A DNA stretch of 64,000 bases from Azospirillum soli (GCF_017876165.1 NZ_JAGINQ010000003.1:248001-312000), one strand, 5' to 3'. Counted from the first letter of the stretch, positions 53,921 to 63,948 are shown. Numbers and translations are program-made. The notes: generated by a model not told the origin, from the letters alone.

Positions 53921-54056
53921 CGGCCATTGTGCAGTTGATGCACAATGGCCGCACACGAACAAACACGATCAACGCCCTGACACCAAACGCGAAAACGGCG
54001 TTTTTACCCATTGTGCAGAATCCGACACCTGCACAATCTGCACAATGATGCACAAC
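53921..54056. repeat. Array of six TGCACAAT/ATTGTGCA boxes
   Basis: Boxes at 53926-53933 (reverse), 53939-53946 (forward), 54010-54017 (reverse), 54030-54037, 54039-54046 and 54049-54056 (forward, last base C). The first two are the arms of a perfect 12-bp inverted repeat (53921-53932 with 53940-53951, CGGCCATTGTGC). The last three are near-tandem with 9-10 base spacing. The array sits between the convergent ends of the SIR2-like gene and azoR. It looks like a multi-site protein-binding region; no matching regulator is known to me. Confidence 0.75.
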
Positions 54057-54108
54057 GGCCTGCTCCGGCGGCCATGCATCACGCGCATGGCCTATGAAAC
54101 AGGGTTTA

Positions 54109-54735
54109 TCAGGCGGCCTCGGCCACAAACAGCTCTTCGATCTCCCGCCCGGCGGCGTCCATGGCCTTGGCGCGCGCCTCCGGCCCCATGCCGACGCCCT
54201 CGGCGCGGATCACCGTCACGTCGGTGATGCCCATGAAGCCCAGGACGGTGCGCAGGAAGGACTCCTGGTGGTCGAGCGCCCGCATGGCGTCGCTGGTCGA
54301 ATAGACGCCGCCGCGCGAGGAGGCGATGATGACCTTCTTGCCGCCGGCAAGGCCGACCGGGCCGTTCTCGGTGTAGCGGAAGGTGCGGCCGGCCTGGGCG
54401 ATGCGGTCGATCCAGGCCTTCAGCTGGGTCGGGACCGAGAAGTTGTACATCGGCGCACCGATGACCACGACGTCGGCGGCCAGGAACTCGTCAACCAGAG
54501 CGTCGGTCTGCTCCAGCTCCTCGCGCTGGCGGGCGTTCAGGCCTTCCAGGTTGCGGAATTTCACGACCTGCAGCAGCTCGCCATTCAGATGGTCGAGCGG
54601 CTGCTCGACGAGATCGCGGCGGATGATCTCGGCGCCGGGCTCGGCTTTGCGGAAGGCCTTGACGATGGAGGCGGTCAGCTGGCGCGACGCGGACGCGTCG
54701 CCGAGCGCGCTGGAATCGATGTGCAGAAGCTTCAT
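54109..54735 (-). CDS. azoR: FMN-dependent NADH:quinone/azo reductase AzoR
   Basis: A 208-residue flavodoxin-fold reductase that uses NADH and FMN for two-electron reduction of quinones and azo dyes. Family marks are MKLLHIDSSALGDASASRQL (FMN phosphate loop), VVIGAPMYNFSVPTQLKAWI and IIASSRGGVYS, with FLRTVLGFMGITDV near the C-terminus. It is minus strand and convergent with the nifB operon. No direct role in nitrogen fixation is implied. Confidence 0.95.
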   Translation of the reverse strand: MKLLHIDSSALGDASASRQLTASIVKAFRKAEPGAEIIRRDLVEQPLDHLNGELLQVVKFRNLEGLNARQREELEQTDALVDEFLAADVVVIGAPMYNFSVPTQLKAWIDRIAQAGRTFRYTENGPVGLAGGKKVIIASSRGGVYSTSDAMRALDHQESFLRTVLGFMGITDVTVIRAEGVGMGPEARAKAMDAAGREIEELFVAEAA

Positions 54736-54893
54736 GGTTGTCCGCTCTCAGTGGGGGCCGGTCCGAGTGTCTTACCCCCGACGCGCCCGTTGTGTTTCGG
54801 ACATGAAGATATGGAGGAAACAGTAAGAGCTTAAGAGCCTGAATTCGGCATGGACCGTTGCCAATGCCGCAACAATAAAACGAGGCCGGCGCG

Positions 54894-55661
54894 TCAGCGC
54901 ACCGGCAGCCCGCCCCGGAACACCACCATCTCGCCGCTCCGCATGACGGTCCACTGCTCGTCACGGGTCAGCGGGCGGGTGGCGACGACGGTGACCACGT
55001 CGTTGGGTGTCGTCTCCTTGGCGAAATCGACGCTCATGTCCTCGTCCAGCAGCGTCGCCGGCCCGAAGGGTGCCTTGCGCGTCAGCCACGCGAGGTTGGT
55101 GGCGCAATGGCACCACAGGTGCTTGCCGTCGCTGAGCAGCATGTTGAAGACGCCGAGCCCGCCGAGATCGGTGGCGAGGTCCCGCACCAGCCGGGACAGC
55201 GCCGCCTCGCGCTTCGGCGGTTCGGGGAAGTGCATGCGGATCTGGTCGAGCAGCCAGCAGAAGGCATGCTCGCTGTCGGTCGAGCCGACCGGCTCGTAGA
55301 AGGTCAGCGTGCGGTCCTTGATGCCCTTCAGCTGGCCGTTGTGGGCGAAGGTCCACACGCGACCCCACAGCTCGCGCGTGAAGGGATGGGTGTTCTCCAG
55401 CGCCACCCGGCCCCGGTTGGCCCGGCGGATGTGGGAGATGACCACGCAGGACTTGATCGAATAGCTGCTGACCAGCCGCGCGATCTCCGACTCACAGCTC
55501 GGCGCCGGGTCGTGGAAGGTGCGGCAACCCTTGCCTTCGTAAAAGGCGATCCCCCAGCCGTCGCGGTGCGGACCGGTCTGCCCGCCGCGGCGCATCAGGC
55601 CGCGGAAGCTGAAGCAGATGTCCGTGGGCACGTTGGCGCTCATGCCCAGCAGTTCGCACAT
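54894..55661 (-). CDS. Class II glutamine amidotransferase
   Basis: An Ntn-hydrolase glutaminase of 255 residues with nucleophile Cys2 in [14 protein letters not shown], exposed after Met removal. [31 protein letters not shown] and [10 protein letters not shown] are the glutamine-pocket motifs of the YafJ/class II GATase family. It has no synthase domain, so the acceptor is supplied by another protein or it acts as a free glutaminase. ATG at 55661 is required to place Cys second. It is 63 bases after the nitrogenase-associated gene, possibly the last gene of the draTG operon, which would be relevant to glutamine signalling. Confidence 0.92.
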   Translation of the reverse strand: MCELLGMSANVPTDICFSFRGLMRRGGQTGPHRDGWGIAFYEGKGCRTFHDPAPSCESEIARLVSSYSIKSCVVISHIRRANRGRVALENTHPFTRELWGRVWTFAHNGQLKGIKDRTLTFYEPVGSTDSEHAFCWLLDQIRMHFPEPPKREAALSRLVRDLATDLGGLGVFNMLLSDGKHLWCHCATNLAWLTRKAPFGPATLLDEDMSVDFAKETTPNDVVTVVATRPLTRDEQWTVMRSGEMVVFRGGLPVR

Positions 55662-55724
55662 GGATCGGCCTCTGTCCGGTTTCGCACGAAGAGGCGTCAA
55701 ACTACGACAGGCGGTGGGTGTCCG

Positions 55725-56150
55725 TCACCTCTTTGAAGGGGGTGGGCACGGCGGCATGTCGGGGCGCGCGCAGCCTTCCAGCCTGCCCTCCGGCTTGGTG
55801 GCAAGGCCGATCCAGGCGTCCACCCGCTCCGCCTCGAACCCGCACTCGCGGCGGTCGCCGACCTGCATCAGGGGGCGGCGGATCAGCAGTGGCGTCTTGA
55901 GCATCAGGGCCAGGGCCGAGGCTTCGTCCTGCGCGTCCGGATCGACCTCGCCCGCCTTGATCGCCGGGGCGGCGCGGTTGAACCAGTCGGCCACCGGCCA
56001 GTCGCCGAAGAAGGGGCGCAGGCTCTCCGCCGTCCAGGGCTCGGACAACAGGTCGCGGACGTGGACGGTGTGCCCGGCCTCCTCCAGCAGTTTGCGCTGG
56101 CGGGTATTGCCGCCGCATCCGGGCTTTTCGAAGAAAATCACGTCAGCCAT
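55725..56150 (-). CDS. Nitrogenase-associated ArsC/Spx-like protein
   Basis: A 141-residue thioredoxin-fold protein of the ArsC/Spx superfamily (MADVIFFEKPGCGGNTRQRK), of the type annotated as nitrogenase-associated protein. The single active-site-like cysteine is Cys12 in PGCGGNTRQ. LLIRRPLMQVGDRRECGFE carries the arginine region typical of ArsC folds. Only one N-terminal cysteine is available, so it is not a classical thioredoxin-coupled redox pair. It begins three bases after the draG stop and is the third gene of the draT-draG operon. Function unknown. Confidence 0.92.
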   Translation of the reverse strand: MADVIFFEKPGCGGNTRQRKLLEEAGHTVHVRDLLSEPWTAESLRPFFGDWPVADWFNRAAPAIKAGEVDPDAQDEASALALMLKTPLLIRRPLMQVGDRRECGFEAERVDAWIGLATKPEGRLEGCARPDMPPCPPPSKR

Positions 56151-56153
56151 GGA

Positions 56154-57047
56154 TCATTCCTTCCTGAGCGCCGGGGCGCGGGCGAGCAGCCCGTCTACCT
56201 GGGCGCAGATCTCGTCGTAGACCTTGCGGTCGAGCTTGCGCAGCCAGCGCGGCGGAATGGCTTCCACACCGTAGGTGGCCCCGGCCAGCATGCCGGCGAT
56301 GGCGCCGGTGGTGTCGGCATCGCCCCCCTGGTTGACCGTCTCGACGATGCAGGACTCCACCGAGTCGGTCTGGAAGTAATAGTGCATCACCGTCTGCATC
56401 GTATCGACGATGAAGGCGGTGGACAGCCCGCGATAGGGCTGGAACTTGAATTGCCGGTGCTGCACGATCAGGGCGTTGATCTCGTCCCGCACGTCGAGAA
56501 CGGTGCCGCCCATAACCAGACGCCGCACCATGAAGCCCAGCGACAGCGTCGCCGCGTCGGACAGGGCGTTGCAGTGGGTGATGTGCGCCTGCTCCAGCGT
56601 CCAGGTCCGGAACGCCTCGTCGTCGCCCAACGTGGCGAGCGCCACCGGCAGGTTGCGCATCGCCGCCCCGTTGCCGCCGTGATACTCGCACTCCGGCTCC
56701 GATAGGGTGCCGTGCATGATGAAGCGGCGGATGCCGCGCCGTGTCGTGTCCCCGACATCGACCGGCACGCCCTTCAGCCAGACCGCGAATTCCTCGGCGG
56801 CGCGCTTGGCATCCCACTCCGGCCCCGACAGGATGGCGCGGCCGAGATGGATGGACATCTCCGTGTCGTCGGTGACCTGTCCGGCCGGCAGCTTCAGCCA
56901 GCCGCCGCCCTTGATGTGCTTGTGCACGCCGTACTGGTGGGCGATCTCGCCCTTGGTCAGGAACTCCACGGTGGCGCCCAGCGCGTCGCCGCAGGCAAGC
57001 CCGAGGTAGGCGCCCAGCGCGCGGGAGCGGATCGAGTGTTGGGTCAT
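56154..57047 (-). CDS. draG: Dinitrogenase reductase-activating glycohydrolase DraG
   Basis: DraG removes ADP-ribose from Arg101 of NifH, restoring nitrogenase activity. The 297-residue product is an all-helical ADP-ribosylglycohydrolase with a dinuclear Mn site. Metal ligands are in GQVTDDTEMSIHLG and VNQGGDADTTGAIAGML. GLACGDALGATVEF is also family-specific. In Azospirillum DraG is sequestered at the membrane with AmtB and GlnZ after ammonium addition, which stops reactivation. It follows draT by 28 bases in the same operon. Confidence 0.98.
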   Translation of the reverse strand: MTQHSIRSRALGAYLGLACGDALGATVEFLTKGEIAHQYGVHKHIKGGGWLKLPAGQVTDDTEMSIHLGRAILSGPEWDAKRAAEEFAVWLKGVPVDVGDTTRRGIRRFIMHGTLSEPECEYHGGNGAAMRNLPVALATLGDDEAFRTWTLEQAHITHCNALSDAATLSLGFMVRRLVMGGTVLDVRDEINALIVQHRQFKFQPYRGLSTAFIVDTMQTVMHYYFQTDSVESCIVETVNQGGDADTTGAIAGMLAGATYGVEAIPPRWLRKLDRKVYDEICAQVDGLLARAPALRKE

Positions 57048-57075
57048 GGGTCCGGATGTGTCCCGCGATCGATGG

Positions 57076-57966
57076 TCAGAGAAGCGAGACCCCCACCCGG
57101 TAGTCGCCGCCGACGACGAGATACTCCCCCTCTCCCTTGAAGGGATAACGGGGCAGGATGTCGCGGAAGAAGACCACCTTGGTGAGCGGCACCCAGGTTT
57201 CCAGGATGTAGTCGCCGAACTGGCCGGCGATGTCGCGCTCGATGGAAAAGGAACAGAGGTTGTTGAGGCGCAGAACCGCCGTGCGCTTGTCCGGGCGCTC
57301 GACGATGTGGTGTTCCTCGAAGTTGTTGACGCCGCGATAGAGCCGGATGTGGCTGGCCCGTGAGGGCATTGGAGCTTCCGGCCAGCCGCGCCGCATCCAC
57401 CATTGGCAGTATTCGTACATCAGGTCGAGTTGCAGGTGGATGTTGTTGTTGTGGAAGCGTGTCGAGGTCTTTTCCTCGCCGTAGCTCCGCCACGCTTCCG
57501 AGGCGAAGCGCAGGATCGGCTCCTTGTGGTAGGTGGGCAGCAGGCCGAAGCGGCTTTCCACCCAGCCCTTGAGCACCGCGCCCTCGGCGTTGTTGCTGTC
57601 GAACATCCAGCCCTTCAGCAGGCGCAGGTAGCTGGCGCGGAACCGCCGCTTGCCGTCCGCGCCTTCCGCCCCGGAAAAGTCCGGGTTCAGGCCGAAGGTG
57701 AAGGCCATGTAGTGCTGGAACACGTCGGCGGCGACGAGGGCGCTCGGGCTTTCGTCCAGCGCCTCGAACAAGACCGCGTGCTCGCGCCGGGTGGCGCCGA
57801 TGCGCAGGCGGCGCGGCTCGTCATTGAAGGCTTCCGCGCACAGCGCCTCCGCCGGGACGTTCAACAGGTTCGTACGGTGCGCCCGGAGCGCCAGGGGCGA
57901 ATCCGGATCGACCGTCCGCCCGTTCGCATCCCTGATCTCGCCGCCGATCGCCGACCCGTCCGCCAT
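57076..57966 (-). CDS. draT: NAD+-dinitrogen-reductase ADP-ribosyltransferase DraT
   Basis: DraT transfers ADP-ribose from NAD+ to Arg101 of NifH, inactivating it when ammonium is added or energy falls. The 296-residue product has the family sequence RTNLLNVPAEALCAEAFN, FNDEPRRLRIGATRREHAVL, IRLYRGVNNFEEHHIVE and LNNLCSFSIERDIAGQFGDY. ATG at 57966 has a GGAGATG leader. It is transcribed away from nifH; PII protein GlnB controls it in Azospirillum. No NifA site or -24/-12 element is evident in its 260-base upstream region. Confidence 0.98.
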   Translation of the reverse strand: MADGSAIGGEIRDANGRTVDPDSPLALRAHRTNLLNVPAEALCAEAFNDEPRRLRIGATRREHAVLFEALDESPSALVAADVFQHYMAFTFGLNPDFSGAEGADGKRRFRASYLRLLKGWMFDSNNAEGAVLKGWVESRFGLLPTYHKEPILRFASEAWRSYGEEKTSTRFHNNNIHLQLDLMYEYCQWWMRRGWPEAPMPSRASHIRLYRGVNNFEEHHIVERPDKRTAVLRLNNLCSFSIERDIAGQFGDYILETWVPLTKVVFFRDILPRYPFKGEGEYLVVGGDYRVGVSLL

Positions 57967-58229
57967 GACATCTCCAAGGCCCTACTTCTTATATGGATAC
58001 TCCGGATTGGTGCGCGCCGCCAAGGGTTCGGATCAATGGCTTTCTCGGGGAACGGGACAGGCACCCGCCCCCTTCAAACGATGCTTTGAAAATCGAAACA
58101 CTGTCTTAGCAAATCACTAGAACGTTCATAGTAAGCGCAAATATCTAAAAAATATCCATTTGAACAGAGACACCACCAACCCCATAGTCGAATGAGATCT
58201 GCGAAGACAGCGGTAGAGGAGGCGCGGCG

Positions 58230-59537
58230 ATGTGGCCGATGAAGCGGCAGGAGAAGGCGACGCGCAACCGCGCGGCGCCGCCGCCGCGTGGACTTCTGCC
58301 CGCCGCGACACCGGATCGTCCCCTTCACCGCAAGGGCGGCCCCCGCTGCGCCCCAGCCTCGCTGCGCGGCGTGCGCGAGGCGCGCGACGCCATCGCGCTG
58401 GCCCGGCTGCTGCGCGGGACCATCACCCCGTTGCGCGCCGACGATGTGCTGGCGCTGCTGGAGCCGCACCGTCCCCGGCTGGTGCCCAAGGCCTACAATC
58501 CCCTGGCCGCCATGGTCGGCCAGCCGCAGGGGCGGATGCTGGACGCCCTGCTCCGCCCCGTTGCGCCCATCGTCATGGATGTTCTGCTGCCGCATGTGCG
58601 CGACCACCTGATCGACCGGCTGGTCGGCGGCAAGGCCCACGACGAGGAAGGCCTGCCCAGCGCCGTGGACGTCGCCGATGCCATGCGCTCGCTGGTCACG
58701 CTGCTGCGCGGCGGCGGGCGCGGGACGGTGCTGGCCGTGGTGGCGGCGGTCGAGGCCGATGGCCGCGAGGATGCCGACCGCATCACCCGCGCCACCGCAC
58801 CGGCCAGCCCCGGCGGCATCGACGATCTGGCCCGCGCGCTGCTGCGCTTCGAGGTGCGGCGGCTGGTGCTGGAGACACTGGGGGCCACCACCGCCCTGCA
58901 GGACGTGATCTACCAGTCGCGCCGGCTCTCCCGCTTCGCGCTGCGCCGGGCGACCGAAGCCATTGAGGGCTTCGTCGCCGACCGGGGCATCAAGGCCCTG
59001 CACGCCAGCCTCGCCACGCTGGCTTCCGTGGACGGGCTGATCGTCATCGTCATGCGGAACCTGGACGACCAGGAAGAGAGCCGGGAGGAAGCCAGCCCCT
59101 TCGTCGAACCGGCCGACCGCAAGGCGCTGAACGATTACCTGTCGGCCGCTTGGCGGCTTTCCGACATGTTGTTCGACCTTGTCGGAAAGGCGGCGGCGGG
59201 GGGCGAATTGGATGACCTGCTGTTCGAGGCCCTGCTGCGCCAGCTTCGCGGCCTGCACCATTTCTGCGCCGACCTCGACCACACCGGACGGCCGGCGACG
59301 CTCGACACGCTCGAACAGCAATTGGTGGCGCGGACCGAATCCCTGGCGCGGCTGGCCGGGGAGCGGCTGATCGAGACGATGCTGACGCGCCCGGCGGCCC
59401 CGGCGTCGGCGCGGCGCCTGCTGGGGCGCGGGCGGTCGTTGGCGCAGCTGCTTCACGACATGGGCCGCGACGACGAGCTTGAAGAGCTGGCCATGCGGCT
59501 GGTGATGGCCCGCGACGCGCTGGAGCAGGCCGGCTGA
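58230..59537 (+). CDS. Unknown helical protein between draT and nifH
   Basis: A 435-residue product of no family I recognise. AGGAGG seven bases before the ATG at 58230 (MWPMKRQEKATRNRAA) strongly supports the start. The N-terminal 40 residues are basic and proline-rich. The rest is almost entirely alpha-helical and leucine/alanine/arginine-rich (DALLRPVAPIVMDVLLPHVR, VDVADAMRSLVTLLRGGGRG, LRQLRGLHHFCADLDH). No membrane segment is convincing and there is one cysteine. A long antisense frame (58074-59567) is a shadow. Position between the divergent draT and nifH, with no NifA site of its own, leaves its regulation unknown. Confidence 0.78.
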   Translation: MWPMKRQEKATRNRAAPPPRGLLPAATPDRPLHRKGGPRCAPASLRGVREARDAIALARLLRGTITPLRADDVLALLEPHRPRLVPKAYNPLAAMVGQPQGRMLDALLRPVAPIVMDVLLPHVRDHLIDRLVGGKAHDEEGLPSAVDVADAMRSLVTLLRGGGRGTVLAVVAAVEADGREDADRITRATAPASPGGIDDLARALLRFEVRRLVLETLGATTALQDVIYQSRRLSRFALRRATEAIEGFVADRGIKALHASLATLASVDGLIVIVMRNLDDQEESREEASPFVEPADRKALNDYLSAAWRLSDMLFDLVGKAAAGGELDDLLFEALLRQLRGLHHFCADLDHTGRPATLDTLEQQLVARTESLARLAGERLIETMLTRPAAPASARRLLGRGRSLAQLLHDMGRDDELEELAMRLVMARDALEQAG

Positions 59538-59596
59538 CGCCCGTCGCGGCGAGCGGCATCGGATCATTGCGAGAGACCCGACAAAATGTCGGGCTT

Positions 59597-59621
59597 TGTC
59601 GGGTATGTCACAGCCCCGACA
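59597..59621 (+). promoter_or_regulatory. Two overlapping NifA activator sequences of nifH
   Basis: TGT-N10-ACA occurs twice with a 9-base offset: 59597-59612 (TGTCGGGTATGTCACA) and 59606-59621 (TGTCACAGCCCCGACA). The two sites overlap by 7 bases and are thus almost one turn apart. They lie 70-94 bases ahead of the -24 element. Overlapping sites have been described for Azospirillum nifH. Confidence 0.93.
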
Positions 59622-59661
59622 AAGCGGCGCTGCGCCGCGTAGAACGGAATATACCCTTTAA

Positions 59662-59674
59662 AATCAACTATTTG
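59662..59674 (+). promoter_or_regulatory. Integration host factor site in the nifH promoter
   Basis: AATCAACTATTTG matches the IHF consensus WATCAANNNNTTR exactly. It lies between the NifA sites and the -24/-12 element, where IHF bending would bring NifA to the polymerase. The surrounding 60 bases are AT-rich. Confidence 0.85.
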
Positions 59675-59690
59675 ACAAATTACCACAATT

Positions 59691-59706
59691 TGGCACGGGG
59701 CATGCA
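59691..59706 (+). promoter_or_regulatory. Sigma-54 (-24/-12) promoter of nifHDK
   Basis: TGGCACGGGGCATGCA has GG at 59692-59693 and GC at 59704-59705, spaced 10 bases, with the TGGCAC half perfect. Expected start is about 59717, leaving a 70-75 base leader before the nifH ATG. Confidence 0.96.
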
Positions 59707-59784
59707 GATACAGGGTCGAAGCGGCCGAAGAAGGCCGGCCGCCACGAGATTACGGACACCCTGTAGACTCAAGCGAAGGAGTGA

Positions 59785-60672
<888 letters not shown>

Positions 60673-60717
60673 TCGGGGGCCTGACAACTGGGCCCTCCCG
60701 GGGCGCAGTTCTGAACT

Positions 60718-60771
60718 GGCCCCCTCCCCAGCCCATCCTCACTCGCATGTGGGGGTGGGAGAGAGGGGGCC
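60718..60771 (+). repeat. Stem-loop between nifH and nifD
   Basis: GGCCCCCT (60718-60725) pairs with AGGGGGCC (60764-60771). A second inner pairing, CTCCC/GGGAG, extends the stem over a loop rich in C. No T-run follows. A stable hairpin here would protect the 3' end of the nifH message or partly stop transcription, giving more NifH than NifD/NifK. Confidence 0.75.
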
Positions 60772-60824
60772 CGGTCCCGCGCTGAAGTGGCGCGGATAAT
60801 CGGTACATGCAGGAGACCGGCACC

Positions 60825-62264
60825 ATGAGCCTGTCCGTGAACGAAGGCGTCGACGTCAAGGGTCTCGTCGACCAGGTCCTCGAAGCTTATCCCGAGAAGT
60901 CGCGCAAGCGCCGCGCCAAGCACATCAACGTGCTGGAGGCCGAGGCGAAGGATTGCGGCGTCAAGTCGAACATCAAGTCGATCCCCGGCGTGATGACCAT
61001 CCGTGGCTGCGCCTACGCCGGCTCGAAGGGGGTGGTGTGGGGTCCGATCAAGGACATGATCCACATCTCCCACGGCCCCGTGGGCTGCGGCTACTACTCC
61101 TGGTCGGGCCGCCGCAACTACTACGTCGGCGACACCGGCGTGGACAGCTGGGGCACGATGCACTTCACCACCGACTTCCAGGAGAAGGACATCGTCTTCG
61201 GCGGCGACAAGAAGCTGCACCAGGCGATCGCCGAGATCAACGACCTGTTCCCGCTCGTCAACGGCATCTCGATCCAGTCGGAATGCCCGATCGGCCTGAT
61301 CGGTGACGACATCGAGGCGGTCGCCCGCGCCAAGGCGGAAGAGCTGGGCAAGCCGGTCGTCCCCGTCCGCTGCGAAGGCTTCCGCGGCGTGTCCCAGTCG
61401 CTGGGCCACCACATCGCCAATGACGTGATCCGCGACTGGATCTTCGAGAAGACCGAGCCGAAGGAAGGCTTCGTCTCCACCCCGTACGACGTCACCATCA
61501 TCGGCGACTACAACATCGGTGGCGACGCCTGGGCGTCCCGCATCCTGCTGGAAGAGATCGGCCTGCGCGTGATCGCCCAGTGGTCGGGCGACGGTACGCT
61601 GGCCGAGCTGGAGAACACGCCGAAGGCCAAGGTGAACCTCATCCACTGCTACCGCTCGATGAACTACATCGCGCGCCACATGGAAGAGAAGTTCGGCATT
61701 CCTTGGATGGAGTACAACTTCTTCGGCCCCAGCCAGATCGCCGAGTCCCTGCGCAAGATCGCCGCTCTCTTCGACGACACGATCAAGGAGAACGCGGAGA
61801 AGGTCATTGCCAAGTACCAGCCGATGGTCGACGCCGTCATCGCCAAGTACAAGCCGCGGCTTGAGGGCAAGAAGGTCATGATCTACGTCGGCGGCCTGCG
61901 TCCGCGCCACGTCGTCGACGCCTACCACGACCTGGGCATGGAGATCGTCGGCACGGGTTACGAATTCGCCCACAACGACGACTATCAGCGCACCCAGCAC
62001 TACGTGAAGGAAGGCACGCTGATCTACGACGACGTCACCGCGTTCGAGCTGGAGAAGTTCGTCGAGGCGATGCGTCCGGACCTCGTCGCGTCGGGCATCA
62101 AGGAAAAGTACGTCTTCCAGAAGATGGGCCTGCCCTTCCGCCAGATGCACAGCTGGGACTACTCCGGCCCGTACCATGGCTACGACGGCTTCGCCATCTT
62201 CGCCCGCGACATGGATCTGGCCATCAACAACCCCGTCTGGGGCATCATGAAGGCTCCGTTCTGA
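60825..62264 (+). CDS. nifD: Nitrogenase MoFe protein alpha subunit NifD
   Basis: The alpha subunit carries FeMo-co and half of the P-cluster. ATG at 60825 ([13 protein letters not shown]) has AGGAG upstream and gives 479 residues; an ATG six codons earlier is less likely. P-cluster cysteines are at 62 (TIRGCAYAG), 88 ([10 protein letters not shown]) and 154 ([13 protein letters not shown]). The FeMo-co cysteine is in [10 protein letters not shown] and its histidine ligand in [16 protein letters not shown]. The valine of VGDTGVDSW and the Arg-His pocket residues are conserved. Confidence 0.99.
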   Translation: MSLSVNEGVDVKGLVDQVLEAYPEKSRKRRAKHINVLEAEAKDCGVKSNIKSIPGVMTIRGCAYAGSKGVVWGPIKDMIHISHGPVGCGYYSWSGRRNYYVGDTGVDSWGTMHFTTDFQEKDIVFGGDKKLHQAIAEINDLFPLVNGISIQSECPIGLIGDDIEAVARAKAEELGKPVVPVRCEGFRGVSQSLGHHIANDVIRDWIFEKTEPKEGFVSTPYDVTIIGDYNIGGDAWASRILLEEIGLRVIAQWSGDGTLAELENTPKAKVNLIHCYRSMNYIARHMEEKFGIPWMEYNFFGPSQIAESLRKIAALFDDTIKENAEKVIAKYQPMVDAVIAKYKPRLEGKKVMIYVGGLRPRHVVDAYHDLGMEIVGTGYEFAHNDDYQRTQHYVKEGTLIYDDVTAFELEKFVEAMRPDLVASGIKEKYVFQKMGLPFRQMHSWDYSGPYHGYDGFAIFARDMDLAINNPVWGIMKAPF

Positions 62265-62295
62265 TCACGGCCTCTGAGAGATAGGAGTATTGAAG

Positions 62296-63855
62296 ATGTC
62301 CCACCCCGTTTCCCAGAGCGCCGACAAGGTCATCGACCACTTCACGCTGTTCCGCCAGCCCGAATACCAGGATCTGTTCGAGCGGAAGAAGAAGGAGTTC
62401 GAGTACGGCCACTCCGACGAGGAAGTCGCTCGCGTTTCCGAATGGACCAAGTCGGAAGAGTACAAGGCCAAGAACTTCGCCCGTGAAGCCATCGTCATCA
62501 ACCCGACCAAGGCCTGCCAGCCGATCGGCGCGATGTTCGCGGCCCAGGGCTTCGAGGGCACCCTGCCCTTCGTCCACGGCTCGCAGGGCTGCGTCGCCTA
62601 CTACCGCACGCACCTGACCCGCCACTTCAAGGAGCCGAACTCGGCGGTCTCCTCGTCGATGACGGAAGACGCGGCGGTGTTCGGCGGCCTGAACAACATG
62701 ATCGACGGCCTGGCGAACGCCTATTCGCTCTACAAGCCGAAGATGATCGCCGTTCTGACCACCTGCATGGCCGAAGTCATCGGCGACGACCTGCAGGGCT
62801 TCATCCAGAACGCGAAGAACAAGGAAAGCGTGCCGGCGGACTTCCCGGTCCCGTTCGCGCACACCCCGGCCTTCGTCGGCAGCCACATCGTCGGCTACGA
62901 CAACATGATCAAGGGCATCCTCACGCACTTCTGGGGCACGTCGGAGAACTTCGACACCCCGAAGAACGAGACGATCAACCTGATCCCGGGCTTCGACGGG
63001 TATGCGGTCGGCAACAACCGCGAGCTGAAGCGCATCGCCGGCCTGTTCGGCATCGACATGACCATCCTGTCGGACGTGTCGGACAACTTCGACACCCCAG
63101 CGGACGGCGAATACCGCATGTACGACGGCGGCACGACGCTGGAGGCCACCAAGGCGGCCGTCCACGCCAAGGCCACCATCTCCATGCAGGAGTACAACAC
63201 CCCGCAGACCCTCCAGTTCATCAAGGAGAAGGGCCAGGACGTCGCCAAGTTCAACTACCCGCTGGGTGTTGCGGCGACCGACGAACTGCTCCTGAAGCTG
63301 TCGGAACTGTCGGGCAAGGCCGTCCCGGCCGAGCTGAAGCTGGAGCGCGGCCGTCTGGTCGACGCCATCGCCGACAGCCACACCCACCTGCACGGCAAGC
63401 GCTTCGCCGTGTACGGCGACCCGGACTTCTGTCTGGGCATGTCCAAGTTCCTGATGGAGCTGGGTGCCGAGCCGGTGCACATCCTCTCCACCTCGGGTTC
63501 GAAGAAGTGGGAGAAGCAGGTCCAGAAGACGCTCGACGCCTCGCCGTTCGGCAAGTCCGGCAAGGCCTACGGCGGCAAGGATCTGTGGCACCTGCGGTCG
63601 CTGATCTTCACCGACAAGGTGGACTACATCATCGGCAACAGCTACGGCAAGTATCTGGAGCGCGACACCAAGGTTCCGCTCATCCGCCTGACCTACCCGA
63701 TCTTCGACCGCCACCACCATCACCGTTACCCGACCTGGGGCTACCAGGGCGCTCTGAACGTGCTGGTGCGCATTCTGGATCGGATCTTCGAGGACATGGA
63801 CGCGACCACCAACGAGGTCGGCAAGACCGACTACTCGTTCGACCTCGTCCGCTGA
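62296..63855 (+). CDS. nifK: Nitrogenase MoFe protein beta subunit NifK
   Basis: The beta subunit completes the P-clusters. ATG at 62296 ([12 protein letters not shown]) has TAGGAG upstream and gives 519 residues. A TTG two codons earlier is not preferred. P-cluster cysteines lie in [25 protein letters not shown] and [14 protein letters not shown]. The N-terminal extension is of the Azotobacter/rhizobial type. Last structural gene of nifHDK; the intergenic gap to nifD is 31 bases. Confidence 0.99.
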   Translation: MSHPVSQSADKVIDHFTLFRQPEYQDLFERKKKEFEYGHSDEEVARVSEWTKSEEYKAKNFAREAIVINPTKACQPIGAMFAAQGFEGTLPFVHGSQGCVAYYRTHLTRHFKEPNSAVSSSMTEDAAVFGGLNNMIDGLANAYSLYKPKMIAVLTTCMAEVIGDDLQGFIQNAKNKESVPADFPVPFAHTPAFVGSHIVGYDNMIKGILTHFWGTSENFDTPKNETINLIPGFDGYAVGNNRELKRIAGLFGIDMTILSDVSDNFDTPADGEYRMYDGGTTLEATKAAVHAKATISMQEYNTPQTLQFIKEKGQDVAKFNYPLGVAATDELLLKLSELSGKAVPAELKLERGRLVDAIADSHTHLHGKRFAVYGDPDFCLGMSKFLMELGAEPVHILSTSGSKKWEKQVQKTLDASPFGKSGKAYGGKDLWHLRSLIFTDKVDYIIGNSYGKYLERDTKVPLIRLTYPIFDRHHHHRYPTWGYQGALNVLVRILDRIFEDMDATTNEVGKTDYSFDLVR

Positions 63856-63907
63856 CGGAAAACGGTTGGGGCGGGGGCATCCATCCCCCGTCCCGCCGCT
63901 TCCCAGG

Positions 63908-63948
63908 AAAAGCCGGAAGCCGCCGGAAGGTGGTTTCCGGCTTTTTTT
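63908..63948 (+). terminator. Rho-independent terminator of nifHDK
   Basis: The stem AAAGCCGGAA/TTCCGGCTTT (arms about 63908-63917 and 63934-63943) around a C/G-rich loop is followed by seven T residues. It ends the nifHDK transcript 55 bases after nifK. Confidence 0.93.

Noticed and set aside
53881..54060. CRISPR array
   Set aside because: The repeated units are only 8 bases, occur in both orientations and have spacers of 1-64 bases; no cas genes are present.
58074..59567. 497-residue minus-strand frame opposite the unknown gene upstream of nifH
   Set aside because: The plus-strand frame has AGGAGG at proper spacing and a balanced helical composition; the minus frame is Gln/Arg/His-rich like other shadows.
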